Below, piece by piece: positions 54,225 to 61,953 of a DNA stretch of 64,000 nt. Position 1 is the first letter of the stretch, and each line of letters starts with the position of its first letter. The translations under genes and the position numbers were made by a program. Source of the stretch: Chitinophaga qingshengii (GTDB lineage Bacteria; Bacteroidota; Bacteroidia; Chitinophagales; Chitinophagaceae); the NCBI RefSeq assembly GCF_014529935.1, contig NZ_JACVFC010000001.1:434001-498000 (forward strand). Direction: 5' to 3'. A model generated the notes under the pieces. That model saw only the letters and a list, made by a program, of their open reading frames with translations, was not told the origin of the DNA and did not search any database.

Positions 54225-55598
54225 TTATTTAAAGAAAATATTTTCAATCGTTTCTCTTATGATGGCTACGACCGGTCGATTACCAGGATTCATATCTAAA
54301 CATTGCCTTATTAATGACATTAACCTGACATCCGGCACATGCAAAAGCAATTCGTCCCATTTTATTTCACATTCCTTACTAATAAAAGCAGATGGATGTA
54401 CCCCAGTTACAATGTGTATCATCAAAGCTCCTAAGGTGAATACATCTTCCTTAACTGTAGGCGATTCTTCTCGTATCTGCTCTGGTCCAACATATCCAAA
54501 AGCGCCTAACGAAAACGGGACCGCTGGCTCGCCTTTTACATAGTTATAACTTAACTCAAGATCAATTGTATACACTTCTCCCGATGCTAAAATCATGAAG
54601 TTCGCGGCTGTTGCGTCTCTGTGAACATATCCGATAGCATGCATTTTCTCCATCATTTGTAACGCCTTTATATAATACGTCATCAGCTGCCGCCTAATAG
54701 AATCTGTAACATCTACCCATGGCACATCCTTTCTTAACTCATCAATCTTCCGGCCTAAATCAACACCTTCCAACCACTCCATCACCAAATAACACTCCTC
54801 TCCCTGCTCAAAAAAGTCGATAACTTTAGGTACATTAATATGATCCTGCACCTCCGACAAGGCTTTTGCCTGCCATCTAAGTCTATCTTTTATGTCTCTT
54901 CCATTACGGTCAAGAAACACTCTCTTTTTACCCTCTTTAATGAAACACCAGTTAAACTTCAGTCCTTTAAGGTCGACAGACTTCAACAAGTCACCTTTCG
55001 GCGAATGAACAACCATAAACAGCGGTACATACCTATTCTTAAGTAACCGTTTCCTTTTCCAATATCGATACTTAGGATCAACCTTAAACGGCAGTTTCTT
55101 AATTGGTGGCATCCCCGTTACAATTACGGGTATACCCTCCACTGGCGGTTGCGAGAAAATACGCGCCACATAAACACTCTCATTTAGTCTTATCGCATTA
55201 TTTATCTGAGGCCCTTCCATTCCTACTACCACCGCCGACAATTCATATATCAGGTGTTTAGTCAAAACTTCGTTTATCGAATAAATAGTCATAATTTTCC
55301 CTACATAATCAATGCCTCTCCAGAAATCATTATAATCTTTCGCAACAGATAGGCTTTTAGTAAATCCAAAGCTGACTTTATGCTGCAACAAAATGGGCAG
55401 CACTCGTCTTATCATCTCTTCAACAACCTGGCTCCTCACAGAAAGATACAATATCCATCCAGATTCGGTCACCTGCGACCCTACATGTAAGTACGCATCA
55501 TCCTCCACATAAGGAATACCCATTTCATCAAGCAGGTGGTGGAAACCATTTTGCTGATCTACATTCTGGTTGTGTGTTTCCTTCAATTCGTTTATCAT
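54225..55598 (-). CDS. Class III lanthipeptide-synthetase-like lyase-kinase without cyclase domain
   Basis: 457 residues from ATG 55598 (a TTG six codons upstream is possible). The first 190 residues, with GWILYLSVRSQVVEEMIRRV, VSFGFTKSLSVAKDYND, GKIMTIYSINEVLTKHLIYE and a VYVARIFSQ end, follow the layout of the lyase-like N-terminus of LanKC enzymes. The kinase part has CYLVMEWLEGVDLGRKI (hinge), GYVHRDATAANFMI (HRD-x4-N loop), VYTIDLELSYN (metal Asp in a DLE variant) and GAFGYVGPEQ. It ends after the kinase C-lobe (MNPGNRPVVAIIRET), so the LanC-like cyclase of a normal LanKC (about 850 residues in total) is absent. A plain Ser/Thr kinase with an unrelated N-terminus is the alternative. Confidence 0.7.
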   Translation of the reverse strand: MINELKETHNQNVDQQNGFHHLLDEMGIPYVEDDAYLHVGSQVTESGWILYLSVRSQVVEEMIRRVLPILLQHKVSFGFTKSLSVAKDYNDFWRGIDYVGKIMTIYSINEVLTKHLIYELSAVVVGMEGPQINNAIRLNESVYVARIFSQPPVEGIPVIVTGMPPIKKLPFKVDPKYRYWKRKRLLKNRYVPLFMVVHSPKGDLLKSVDLKGLKFNWCFIKEGKKRVFLDRNGRDIKDRLRWQAKALSEVQDHINVPKVIDFFEQGEECYLVMEWLEGVDLGRKIDELRKDVPWVDVTDSIRRQLMTYYIKALQMMEKMHAIGYVHRDATAANFMILASGEVYTIDLELSYNYVKGEPAVPFSLGAFGYVGPEQIREESPTVKEDVFTLGALMIHIVTGVHPSAFISKECEIKWDELLLHVPDVRLMSLIRQCLDMNPGNRPVVAIIRETIENIFFK

Positions 55599-55616
55599 AT
55601 TTATTCTTTTATTCAA

Positions 55617-55962
55617 TAAGATACCCTCGCCATAAAAATCATGGCATGATTTAACCAGGGCACAACTATGAAAACTATTTACCGGGATTACTTATAGCAT
55701 CCATTGGCATAACAAAGCTATCAGAGACCAGGTGGTCTCATGACCGCTATTCGCTGCATCTTCTTTAATATTTAATGGTACTCACCAGGATCAATTAACG
55801 GTTATTTTGATAAAGTTGTCAGGTTCTTCTTGTCGGGCTTTCTTATTTTCCTGGTGATAACGTCAACGATATAAAGTTCCTTAATAAAAAAATAACAAAA
55901 TATTCATTTTGGAAATAGTATCTAATCATTCGGGGCATTTTTCAAAAGTTAACATTGGAATG
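55617..55962. other. Intergenic region upstream of the lyase-kinase operon with two palindromes
   Basis: About 350 bases without a gene of credible length. AAATCATGGCATGATTT (55636-55652) has perfect 8-bp arms around one base and lies 37 bases upstream of the lyase-kinase ATG. GAGACCAGGTGGTCTC (55724-55739) has perfect 7-bp arms around GG. Both could be operators. The right-hand part is A/T-rich. Confidence 0.5.
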
Positions 55963-56943
55963 TTAACGGGCGCCCCCGGGGGGCTTACCGTGGTATTTTT
56001 TATATTCCCGGGTAAAGTTCGCCGGATAGCCATATCCCAGCATATAGGCTATTTTATTCATACTTAATCCTGATTCCCGCACCAATCTTTCGGCTGTTTC
56101 CATCCGCTGTTTGATAAGGTACTTACTGATCGGAATCTGGTAATATTTAGAGAACCCTTTTTTTATGCGGGACTCGCTGATGTTGTACATGTGCGCCAAT
56201 TCAGCCACTGTATGGGGAATATCCAGGTTCTGATCGATATAGGATTTAATTCCGGCGAATAATAGAAAATCATTATTGGCCACATCCGATTGTTGTTCTC
56301 CTTCAAAATAGCTTACTACCCAAATCAGCACCTCAAATACTTTATGCTGTACCCATAATGCTTTTAATTTGCCGGGAATACTACCTCTCTTAATTTCCCT
56401 GATACGGTTTCCCATCTCTTCCTGTATAATACCTGCATGCCGGCCTACTATCGCCGATTTAAGGCCATCGATCAACAACAACCATTTATTGAGCATAGGA
56501 GACAAGCTCGCCAGATCACCGATCTGTTTTCTTGAAAAAGTAAAGCCCTGCCATTCATAAATACCCGGCTCAAAATACAGGATGAGTTTATCCGGCTTTA
56601 TCTCAAGGAGATTAAACTGCCCCTGATACAACAGTGTCTTTTCCAGTCCCTTAATGGAAGCCTCCGCCGTTCCCTGGATCATACAGGAGCATACGTGAAA
56701 GGAATGCCGTAGTTGCGTCTCCAGAATTGTTTTTTCCCGTACAAAAAAGATGGCATTGATGATGGATGAACCGCTGGATTCATAACGATGAATAAGAATA
56801 TCCGCCTTCGAAGAACTTAACAGTTGTGCATCTGCAAAAGCAGACAGGTATGGCTTGTATTCTTCCGGTATTACTGTTGAAGAATTGAAATGGATATTGG
56901 GCGCGTTAGCAACAACAAACTCTATTGTATGGACGAGGGACAT
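55963..56943 (-). CDS. AraC family transcriptional regulator
   Basis: 326 residues. The C-terminal double HTH is clear in TVAELAHMYNISESRIKKGF and LSMNKIAYMLGYGYPANFTR, ending REYKKYHGKPPGGAR. The N-terminal 220 residues form a sensor-like region with no recognised ligand motif. It is on the same strand as, and upstream of, the lyase-kinase operon, separated by 346 bases with two palindromes, so it is a candidate regulator of that operon. Confidence 0.85.
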   Translation of the reverse strand: MSLVHTIEFVVANAPNIHFNSSTVIPEEYKPYLSAFADAQLLSSSKADILIHRYESSGSSIINAIFFVREKTILETQLRHSFHVCSCMIQGTAEASIKGLEKTLLYQGQFNLLEIKPDKLILYFEPGIYEWQGFTFSRKQIGDLASLSPMLNKWLLLIDGLKSAIVGRHAGIIQEEMGNRIREIKRGSIPGKLKALWVQHKVFEVLIWVVSYFEGEQQSDVANNDFLLFAGIKSYIDQNLDIPHTVAELAHMYNISESRIKKGFSKYYQIPISKYLIKQRMETAERLVRESGLSMNKIAYMLGYGYPANFTREYKKYHGKPPGGAR

Positions 56944-57163
56944 TTAGAAAGCGGTTTTAAGGTGGTCATCCAAATAAGTCATAACATACAAATTATGAAA
57001 TCACACTGCTAACATGTTACACACATATAAAAACAAACCAACTTAAGACCTTTTACAGTATTATATTACAGCCAATGTTAAGTTTTTGTGACTGCGGTCA
57101 TTTCAACAGTTCGGCATCATAACTTGATAGTTATTTTCCCTCAACTTTAAACATGCGTATATT

Positions 57164-57787
57164 ATGATGCTAAGTATTGCAGAAACCGAACCGGAAGGTT
57201 TTACCAAAGAAAAAGCCGTTCCTTTTTATTATTGTAACCATATCAAACAGTTTACAACTACATCATTCTTACATTTCAAGGATGTTGGCATTCTCTTTCA
57301 GACAAAGAAATATGCCGGATGTACACTACGCTGGATGGTCTGTTTCACTGAAAAAAGAAGAACGTTATTAATTAAGGAAGAAACGCCCAAACTAGTCTTC
57401 GAAACCTCTCCCAATAAAACGCTTTACACCCGTTTTATAGAACAAGGTAAGGTACTCCTTCAACCCGATGAATACGGCATTTCCCACGGCAGTACTGAAT
57501 ACTCTTCCGTCATCCTCACACAAGGCCGGCAGGAAATCATCCGCCTGGAATACACTGCCGAAGCTCTCAACGACGAAAGGCTTTTAACACAAACCCAACA
57601 CTGGCAGGATAATTTCGACGAGAAAAAATCATGGCTCTATGGCAGCGGAAAAATTAGCACACAACTACAACAACAGTTGAATACCCTCCTTAACACACCG
57701 GCTAATACCCCTGAAGAAGAGGCACTCTTCGGCGCGCGATGCCAGGATATTTTACTACACGTAGCGGCAGACCATATCACCGCCTGA
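57164..57787 (+). CDS. Hypothetical protein
   Basis: 207 residues with no signal peptide or membrane segment. Notable parts are RWMVCFTEKRRTLLIKEETP, RFIEQGKVLLQPDEYGIS and a Thr/Glu-rich end. The order of strands loosely recalls the N-terminal part of the divergent AraC regulator (FFVREKTILETQLRHSF, LLYQGQFNLLEIKPDKLILY), which would make it a regulator-like sensor without DNA-binding domain; this similarity is weak. Divergent from the AraC gene (220 bases) and 23 bases before the GNAT gene. Confidence 0.6.
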   Translation: MMLSIAETEPEGFTKEKAVPFYYCNHIKQFTTTSFLHFKDVGILFQTKKYAGCTLRWMVCFTEKRRTLLIKEETPKLVFETSPNKTLYTRFIEQGKVLLQPDEYGISHGSTEYSSVILTQGRQEIIRLEYTAEALNDERLLTQTQHWQDNFDEKKSWLYGSGKISTQLQQQLNTLLNTPANTPEEEALFGARCQDILLHVAADHITA

Positions 57788-57810
57788 TAATAATTCCCTA
57801 CCTTCATAGC

Positions 57811-58272
57811 ATGATTATCAGACCGTACACCGCTGCCGACAAACCTGCCTGCCTCGCGGCTTTCCGTAGCAACATGCCCAAGTTCTTCGCACCCGGGGAA
57901 CTGACAGACTTTGATACCTGGCTGGAAGAACAAGGGAAACGCGACCTTTCCGATCGTAACGAATGTTACTACGTACTCGCATTAAACAACGAAATAATTG
58001 GCTGTGGCGGTTATTATATCCGTGGCAACGGGACAGCCATCATGACCTGGGGGCTACTCCACCAGCAATACCATAAACAAGGATGGGGTAAAAAACTTTT
58101 GCTGCACAGAGTAGCTGTTATCCGGGAGATATGTCCGTCATGTACCATTCAATTGGATACCTCTCAACATTCCGCACCTTTCTTCGAGAAACTGGGATTT
58201 GAGGTGACGAAAATCACCCCGGATTTTTTTGGCCCGGGACTGGACCGCTACGATATGGAATTAAGAAATTAA
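57811..58272 (+). CDS. GNAT family N-acetyltransferase
   Basis: 153 residues from ATG 57811. MIIRPYTAADKPACLAAFRS is the usual GNAT start; CYYVLALNNEIIGCGGYYIR, the acetyl-CoA loop HQQYHKQGWGKKLLLHRV (Q-x-x-G-x-G/K variant) and QLDTSQHSAPFFEKLGFEVT give the fold. Substrate unknown. Its last 4 bases overlap the end of the convergent gene. Confidence 0.9.
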   Translation: MIIRPYTAADKPACLAAFRSNMPKFFAPGELTDFDTWLEEQGKRDLSDRNECYYVLALNNEIIGCGGYYIRGNGTAIMTWGLLHQQYHKQGWGKKLLLHRVAVIREICPSCTIQLDTSQHSAPFFEKLGFEVTKITPDFFGPGLDRYDMELRN

Positions 58273-58814
58273 CCGTTAAACCGGGGATGGTTTAACCCAT
58301 ATAACATCACATACACATCATCTCCTTCTGCATTAAATTCATTGATGAGACCGATGCCCAGGATTTTATTATCCATGTAATCCGACAGGCTATCTGTTTC
58401 GGCATCGAAATTAGGTGTAAAATAAAGACAGATACCCAGGAAATTAGGACTCATCAGGCCGCCCGGAGGAGAATAACAGCTAAAGCCGGCATCTACCTGC
58501 AGCACTTCACGTACCGTCATGCCTACACGAAGTACGCCGTTGACGGTACCCTGATAACCTTTCGTGGCAATAATATTGGTGATTCTGCCATCATAGATGT
58601 CCACTTTCAGACGGATGATACCACCCATATACCAATATTCTATATATCGCAAGGAAGGCGTTGTCACGAGACTGATCTTTTTATCACGGGCAAAGTACTG
58701 GTCCGTTCGAAACATCTTCTCCAGCCCTTTTACCTCCATTCCCTGTTGAATGCCACCCAGACTTACCCCAGGAATGATCGGTGCTTCAATGTCAAAATAT
58801 TGCTCCTTCTCCAT
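58269..58814 (-). CDS. Hypothetical protein
   Basis: 181 residues, cytoplasmic, no recognised family. Sequence is rich in Gly and aromatic residues: APIIPGVSLGGIQQGMEVKG, TPSLRYIEYWYMGGIIRLKV, VNGVLRVGMTVREVLQVDAG. The repeated G-G/V-x-x-G-M pattern suggests two similar halves of a small beta-rich fold, as in some immunity-type proteins, but this is a guess. A TATTTTTG box lies 20 bases upstream on its strand. Confidence 0.6.
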   Translation of the reverse strand: MEKEQYFDIEAPIIPGVSLGGIQQGMEVKGLEKMFRTDQYFARDKKISLVTTPSLRYIEYWYMGGIIRLKVDIYDGRITNIIATKGYQGTVNGVLRVGMTVREVLQVDAGFSCYSPPGGLMSPNFLGICLYFTPNFDAETDSLSDYMDNKILGIGLINEFNAEGDDVYVMLYGLNHPRFNG

Positions 58815-58834
58815 TTATTCATTTAGTCAGGCGT

Positions 58835-58842
58835 CAAAAATA
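58835..58842 (-). promoter_or_regulatory. Putative -7 box of the hypothetical gene
   Basis: The minus strand reads TATTTTTG, an exact TAnnTTTG match, 20 bases before the start codon at 58814. Confidence 0.4.
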
Positions 58843-58873
58843 AGGGAAATCCTGTACAATCAGGAAGAGATAT

Positions 58874-58907
58874 AAAAAAGCCTTGCAGGCCAACTAACCT
58901 GCAAGGC
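58874..58907 (-). terminator. Rho-independent terminator of the OmpA/PorP operon
   Basis: GCCTTGCAGG (58880-58889), loop CCAACTAA and CCTGCAAGGC (58898-58907) form a perfect 10-bp stem. On the minus strand it runs into six T. It lies 53 bases after the stop codon of the OmpA-family gene. Confidence 0.88.
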
Positions 58908-58960
58908 AAATCTGCCATACTGCAATATATGTATCTGACTAAAAATCAATAAATTATAAA

Positions 58961-60862
58961 TCAATAAATGACTTTCAATTCAGAACGCCTGTTTTGCTGA
59001 TGCTGTGATTCATTACAAGGCACTCCATCCAAACAGCCATTCGCAATACCATCCCGGGTCATATTACGATAGTAAACACGCTTAGGTGAAATACCCTTGT
59101 CATCCAGGTAATTGATCACCGCATAACAACGCATGGTAGACAGATCCCTGTTATAGGTATCGGTACCACGACTATCGGTATACGAAACAACCACCAGCTT
59201 CCAATCCGGATGCCGTTGCATAATACCCGCCACGTAATCCAGTATACGCCTGGATTCTGTCAGCAGTTCGGTACTGTTGAATTTATAAAAGAACTGCAAC
59301 TTCTCCAGTTCGGCCTTATCTTTCTCTTCTTCAGGCGTCAACTTACGGGGAACGTTTGTTTTAGCGGTACCGGTATGACCATTGGTGCTGTTACCACCGC
59401 CATTATTACCATTGCCGCCGTGGTCGTTATTGCCGTTATTTCTATTACTCCCATTACGATCATCACCATCAGATGATCCCCCCGCAGGCCGCAACCTGGA
59501 AAAGAAATAGGCATCTTTAAAGGCATAGATATCATCCGCACCTGTACCACCCTGCCGGTTAGAAGAGATGAAACCCTCATAGGCATTGCGTTTGAGGATA
59601 AGACCAATATCATCGCCACCAGTATTAAACGGCGCTTTCATATTATCAGGCTCCTGCCACTGCGCCCGGCTACCAATAGCCCGGAACACATCATATCCCC
59701 CCATACCAGGATGTCCTTTACTGGAGAAATATAATGCCCCGTCTTCATTGATCGTCGGAAAAGCCTCTGCCGCCACGGTATTCAGCACCGGACCACAGTT
59801 AACCGGTTCTCCCCAGCTTCCATCGGCCTGCTTCTCACTATACCAGATATCAGACTGCCCCTGCCCTTCCGGCCGGTCAGACACAAAATACAGGATACCG
59901 CCTTGCTCCGCCAATACCGGATAACCGGAAGAATAGCCTGCTTTGTTGATATTGGCCAGCAACACCGGCGTAGTCCATTTTCCATTTTGTTTGACTGACT
60001 GGTAAATATTCAGCCGGCGAATACCGCTTACCGGTCCACGCAGACTATCAGGCAACACCTTATCCTGTTCATTGATGGTGACATACAAGGTATCCTCCCC
60101 CTTGTTCATACACAACGGACCAATATGATACCGGTACCCTCCCAGCAACTGCGGGAAAAGCTCCTCCAGCAATACATTGGAGTCGCCCACACTGTATTGT
60201 TTGAAAATATAAGGTTTGTAGTAAGGTTGTAAAGTCCGCTTGTCGGCAGCCGGATGTTTTTCCATTTTATCATTCATCTGCATACTGCGATAACCGTTGG
60301 AGATCAATAGCAGCCCATCTTTCACCACCCCGCTGATAATTTCGGAATTCTCCGTATTCAGTTCCTTAACAGGATTCAGTGTAACATCTGCCCGCTGTTG
60401 CTTCCACACCAAAGCACTATCGCAGGCACGTAAGGCCAGCGCCTTCAGCTGCATACTGTCGGCCTTCGGCGACGTAAAACGGGCATACTGTTGTTTAGCT
60501 TCGGCATACAGCTCGCGGTTGCGTAGCACCTCACCCAGTGCGAACCAGGCCTCCGGCGGACAATCAGGCAATGTGGTGATCCTGGCATACCAGTTACCCG
60601 CATTGTCGAATAACCCGACTTCCCGGTAACATGCAGCCAGTTTCATCAATTGGGCTGTTTTCACCCGTTTGCCTCGTTGCTGGACCAGTCTTTCATAAAG
60701 TGCAGCTGCGGGGGCATACTCCTGCCTGGCATAGGCTTCTTCAGCCATTTGCAACACGCTTTTCTGCTCTTGCGCTACCACCTGCAATGGCAACCAGGAA
60801 GCCAACAGGACGACGAATACCTTACCGTAGATTTTCCTGAAATAAAGATGATACAGTTTCAA
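58961..60862 (-). CDS. OmpA-family protein with TPR and PD40-like repeats (PorE/SprE-like)
   Basis: 633 residues from a TTG start, which gives a full signal peptide (VFVVLLASWLPLQVVAQEQ). TPR-like helices follow (YAPAAALYERLVQ, AEAKQQYARF), then a beta-propeller with PD40 blades (GILYFVSDRPEGQGQSDIWY, GALYFSSKGHPGMGGYDVFR, EGFISSNRQGGTGADDIYAF), a Gly/Asn-rich linker (about 480-510) and a C-terminal OmpA peptidoglycan-binding domain (SYTDSRGTDTYNRDLS, QHQQNRRSELKVIY). This layout is common beside PorP/SprF in type IX secretion and gliding loci. It is the last gene of the operon, 24 bases after PorP. Confidence 0.88.
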   Translation of the reverse strand: MKLYHLYFRKIYGKVFVVLLASWLPLQVVAQEQKSVLQMAEEAYARQEYAPAAALYERLVQQRGKRVKTAQLMKLAACYREVGLFDNAGNWYARITTLPDCPPEAWFALGEVLRNRELYAEAKQQYARFTSPKADSMQLKALALRACDSALVWKQQRADVTLNPVKELNTENSEIISGVVKDGLLLISNGYRSMQMNDKMEKHPAADKRTLQPYYKPYIFKQYSVGDSNVLLEELFPQLLGGYRYHIGPLCMNKGEDTLYVTINEQDKVLPDSLRGPVSGIRRLNIYQSVKQNGKWTTPVLLANINKAGYSSGYPVLAEQGGILYFVSDRPEGQGQSDIWYSEKQADGSWGEPVNCGPVLNTVAAEAFPTINEDGALYFSSKGHPGMGGYDVFRAIGSRAQWQEPDNMKAPFNTGGDDIGLILKRNAYEGFISSNRQGGTGADDIYAFKDAYFFSRLRPAGGSSDGDDRNGSNRNNGNNDHGGNGNNGGGNSTNGHTGTAKTNVPRKLTPEEEKDKAELEKLQFFYKFNSTELLTESRRILDYVAGIMQRHPDWKLVVVSYTDSRGTDTYNRDLSTMRCYAVINYLDDKGISPKRVYYRNMTRDGIANGCLDGVPCNESQHQQNRRSELKVIY

Positions 60863-60886
60863 GGGCTTATTTTTTAAATAATCAGT

Positions 60887-61888
60887 TTAGAAATAACGGG
60901 GGCTGCTGACATTATATCTTTTGGATGGAAATAAGACACCAATAGATATTTCATGCGACCCGGCCTGGTAATTGGCCATCCGGTTCACATTCAGGTCATA
61001 GGAATAACCAAAACGATAACGGTCGGCAGCGAAATATTCCAGGATAACACTGGCAGCATTCACCTGCTGCAAACGGGTATCGAGGTTCGATTTATTCCAC
61101 AGCTTCATGCTGGTACGGTAAGAACCACCTACCCATAACTTTTCCGAGATCAGCAGGAAAGCATTTAAATCCACACTGGACGGACCTTTGAAATCTTCTT
61201 TCCACATCATCGTCGGTTTCAGCTTCAGGTTTTCAGACAATGTAATGACCGTGCCTGCTGTCAGATAAGTATGCTGTGTTTTCCGGATCGTTTCATAGGT
61301 ATTGCCCTTCCAGGCAAAACGGCTTCCATCAGTATAGAGCGACAAAAGGTCCATCACGGAGACGCCAATATACAAAGAAGGCGTGTAATAATAAATACCA
61401 AAACGGGCATCCGGTATCCAGCGCGATACTTTCCCTACCGGAATGGCATCGTCATTATTATCTACATACCGCAAGGCAGTACCATCAATACTATATTGGG
61501 TAACGCCGGCGCCTATACCAAAACACAAACGGCGGGTATCTTCATTATCCAGCGGAATACGGTAAGCGTAGGAGCCATATAAGGAGAGCGCTTCCTGCGG
61601 ACCGGTTTTGTCAAACATCATTTGCACACCCAGCCCCACCCTTTCACCGGCAGCACTGGTGAGGCCATCCAGGGAGATACCGCCCGTTTGCGGTGCGCCG
61701 GGAAATCCGGCCCACTGGTGGCGATAAAAGGCATTGAGGTATAAATCCCCCTTATATCCGGCGTAGGCCGGGTTTACAGACAGTCCATTGAACGCGTATT
61801 GACTGAACTGGATGTTCTGTTGTGCTTTCACCTGTATACCAGTTAGCAGCAATATAGCGGCGCACCAGGCTTTTAATTTGTTTTGCAT
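60887..61888 (-). CDS. PorP/SprF family type IX secretion membrane protein
   Basis: 333 residues with signal peptide (about 1-22, ending IQVKAQ). NIQFSQYAFNGLSVNPAYAG and LYLNAFYRHQWAGFPGAPQT are the PorP/SprF signature, followed by an outer-membrane beta-barrel (ISLDGLTSAAGERVGLGVQM, FAADRYRFGYSYDLN) and a C-terminal strand ending SPRYF. PorP-like proteins tether secreted adhesins with type B sorting domains, which fits the neighbouring gene at 61954. Confidence 0.94.
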   Translation of the reverse strand: MQNKLKAWCAAILLLTGIQVKAQQNIQFSQYAFNGLSVNPAYAGYKGDLYLNAFYRHQWAGFPGAPQTGGISLDGLTSAAGERVGLGVQMMFDKTGPQEALSLYGSYAYRIPLDNEDTRRLCFGIGAGVTQYSIDGTALRYVDNNDDAIPVGKVSRWIPDARFGIYYYTPSLYIGVSVMDLLSLYTDGSRFAWKGNTYETIRKTQHTYLTAGTVITLSENLKLKPTMMWKEDFKGPSSVDLNAFLLISEKLWVGGSYRTSMKLWNKSNLDTRLQQVNAASVILEYFAADRYRFGYSYDLNVNRMANYQAGSHEISIGVLFPSKRYNVSSPRYF

Positions 61889-61920
61889 TGTATCATGCTT
61901 TTATTAACACCTATACAGAA

Positions 61921-61946
61921 GGCAGGCCGCTGAACGGCGGCCCGCC
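61921..61946. other. GC-rich hairpin between the adhesin-like and PorP genes
   Basis: GGCAGGCCGC and GCGGCCCGCC form a 10-bp stem with one mismatch around TGAACG. No T-tract follows on either strand. It may stabilise mRNA ends or lower readthrough from the adhesin-like gene into PorP. Confidence 0.4.
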
Positions 61947-61953
61947 ACTTCCA

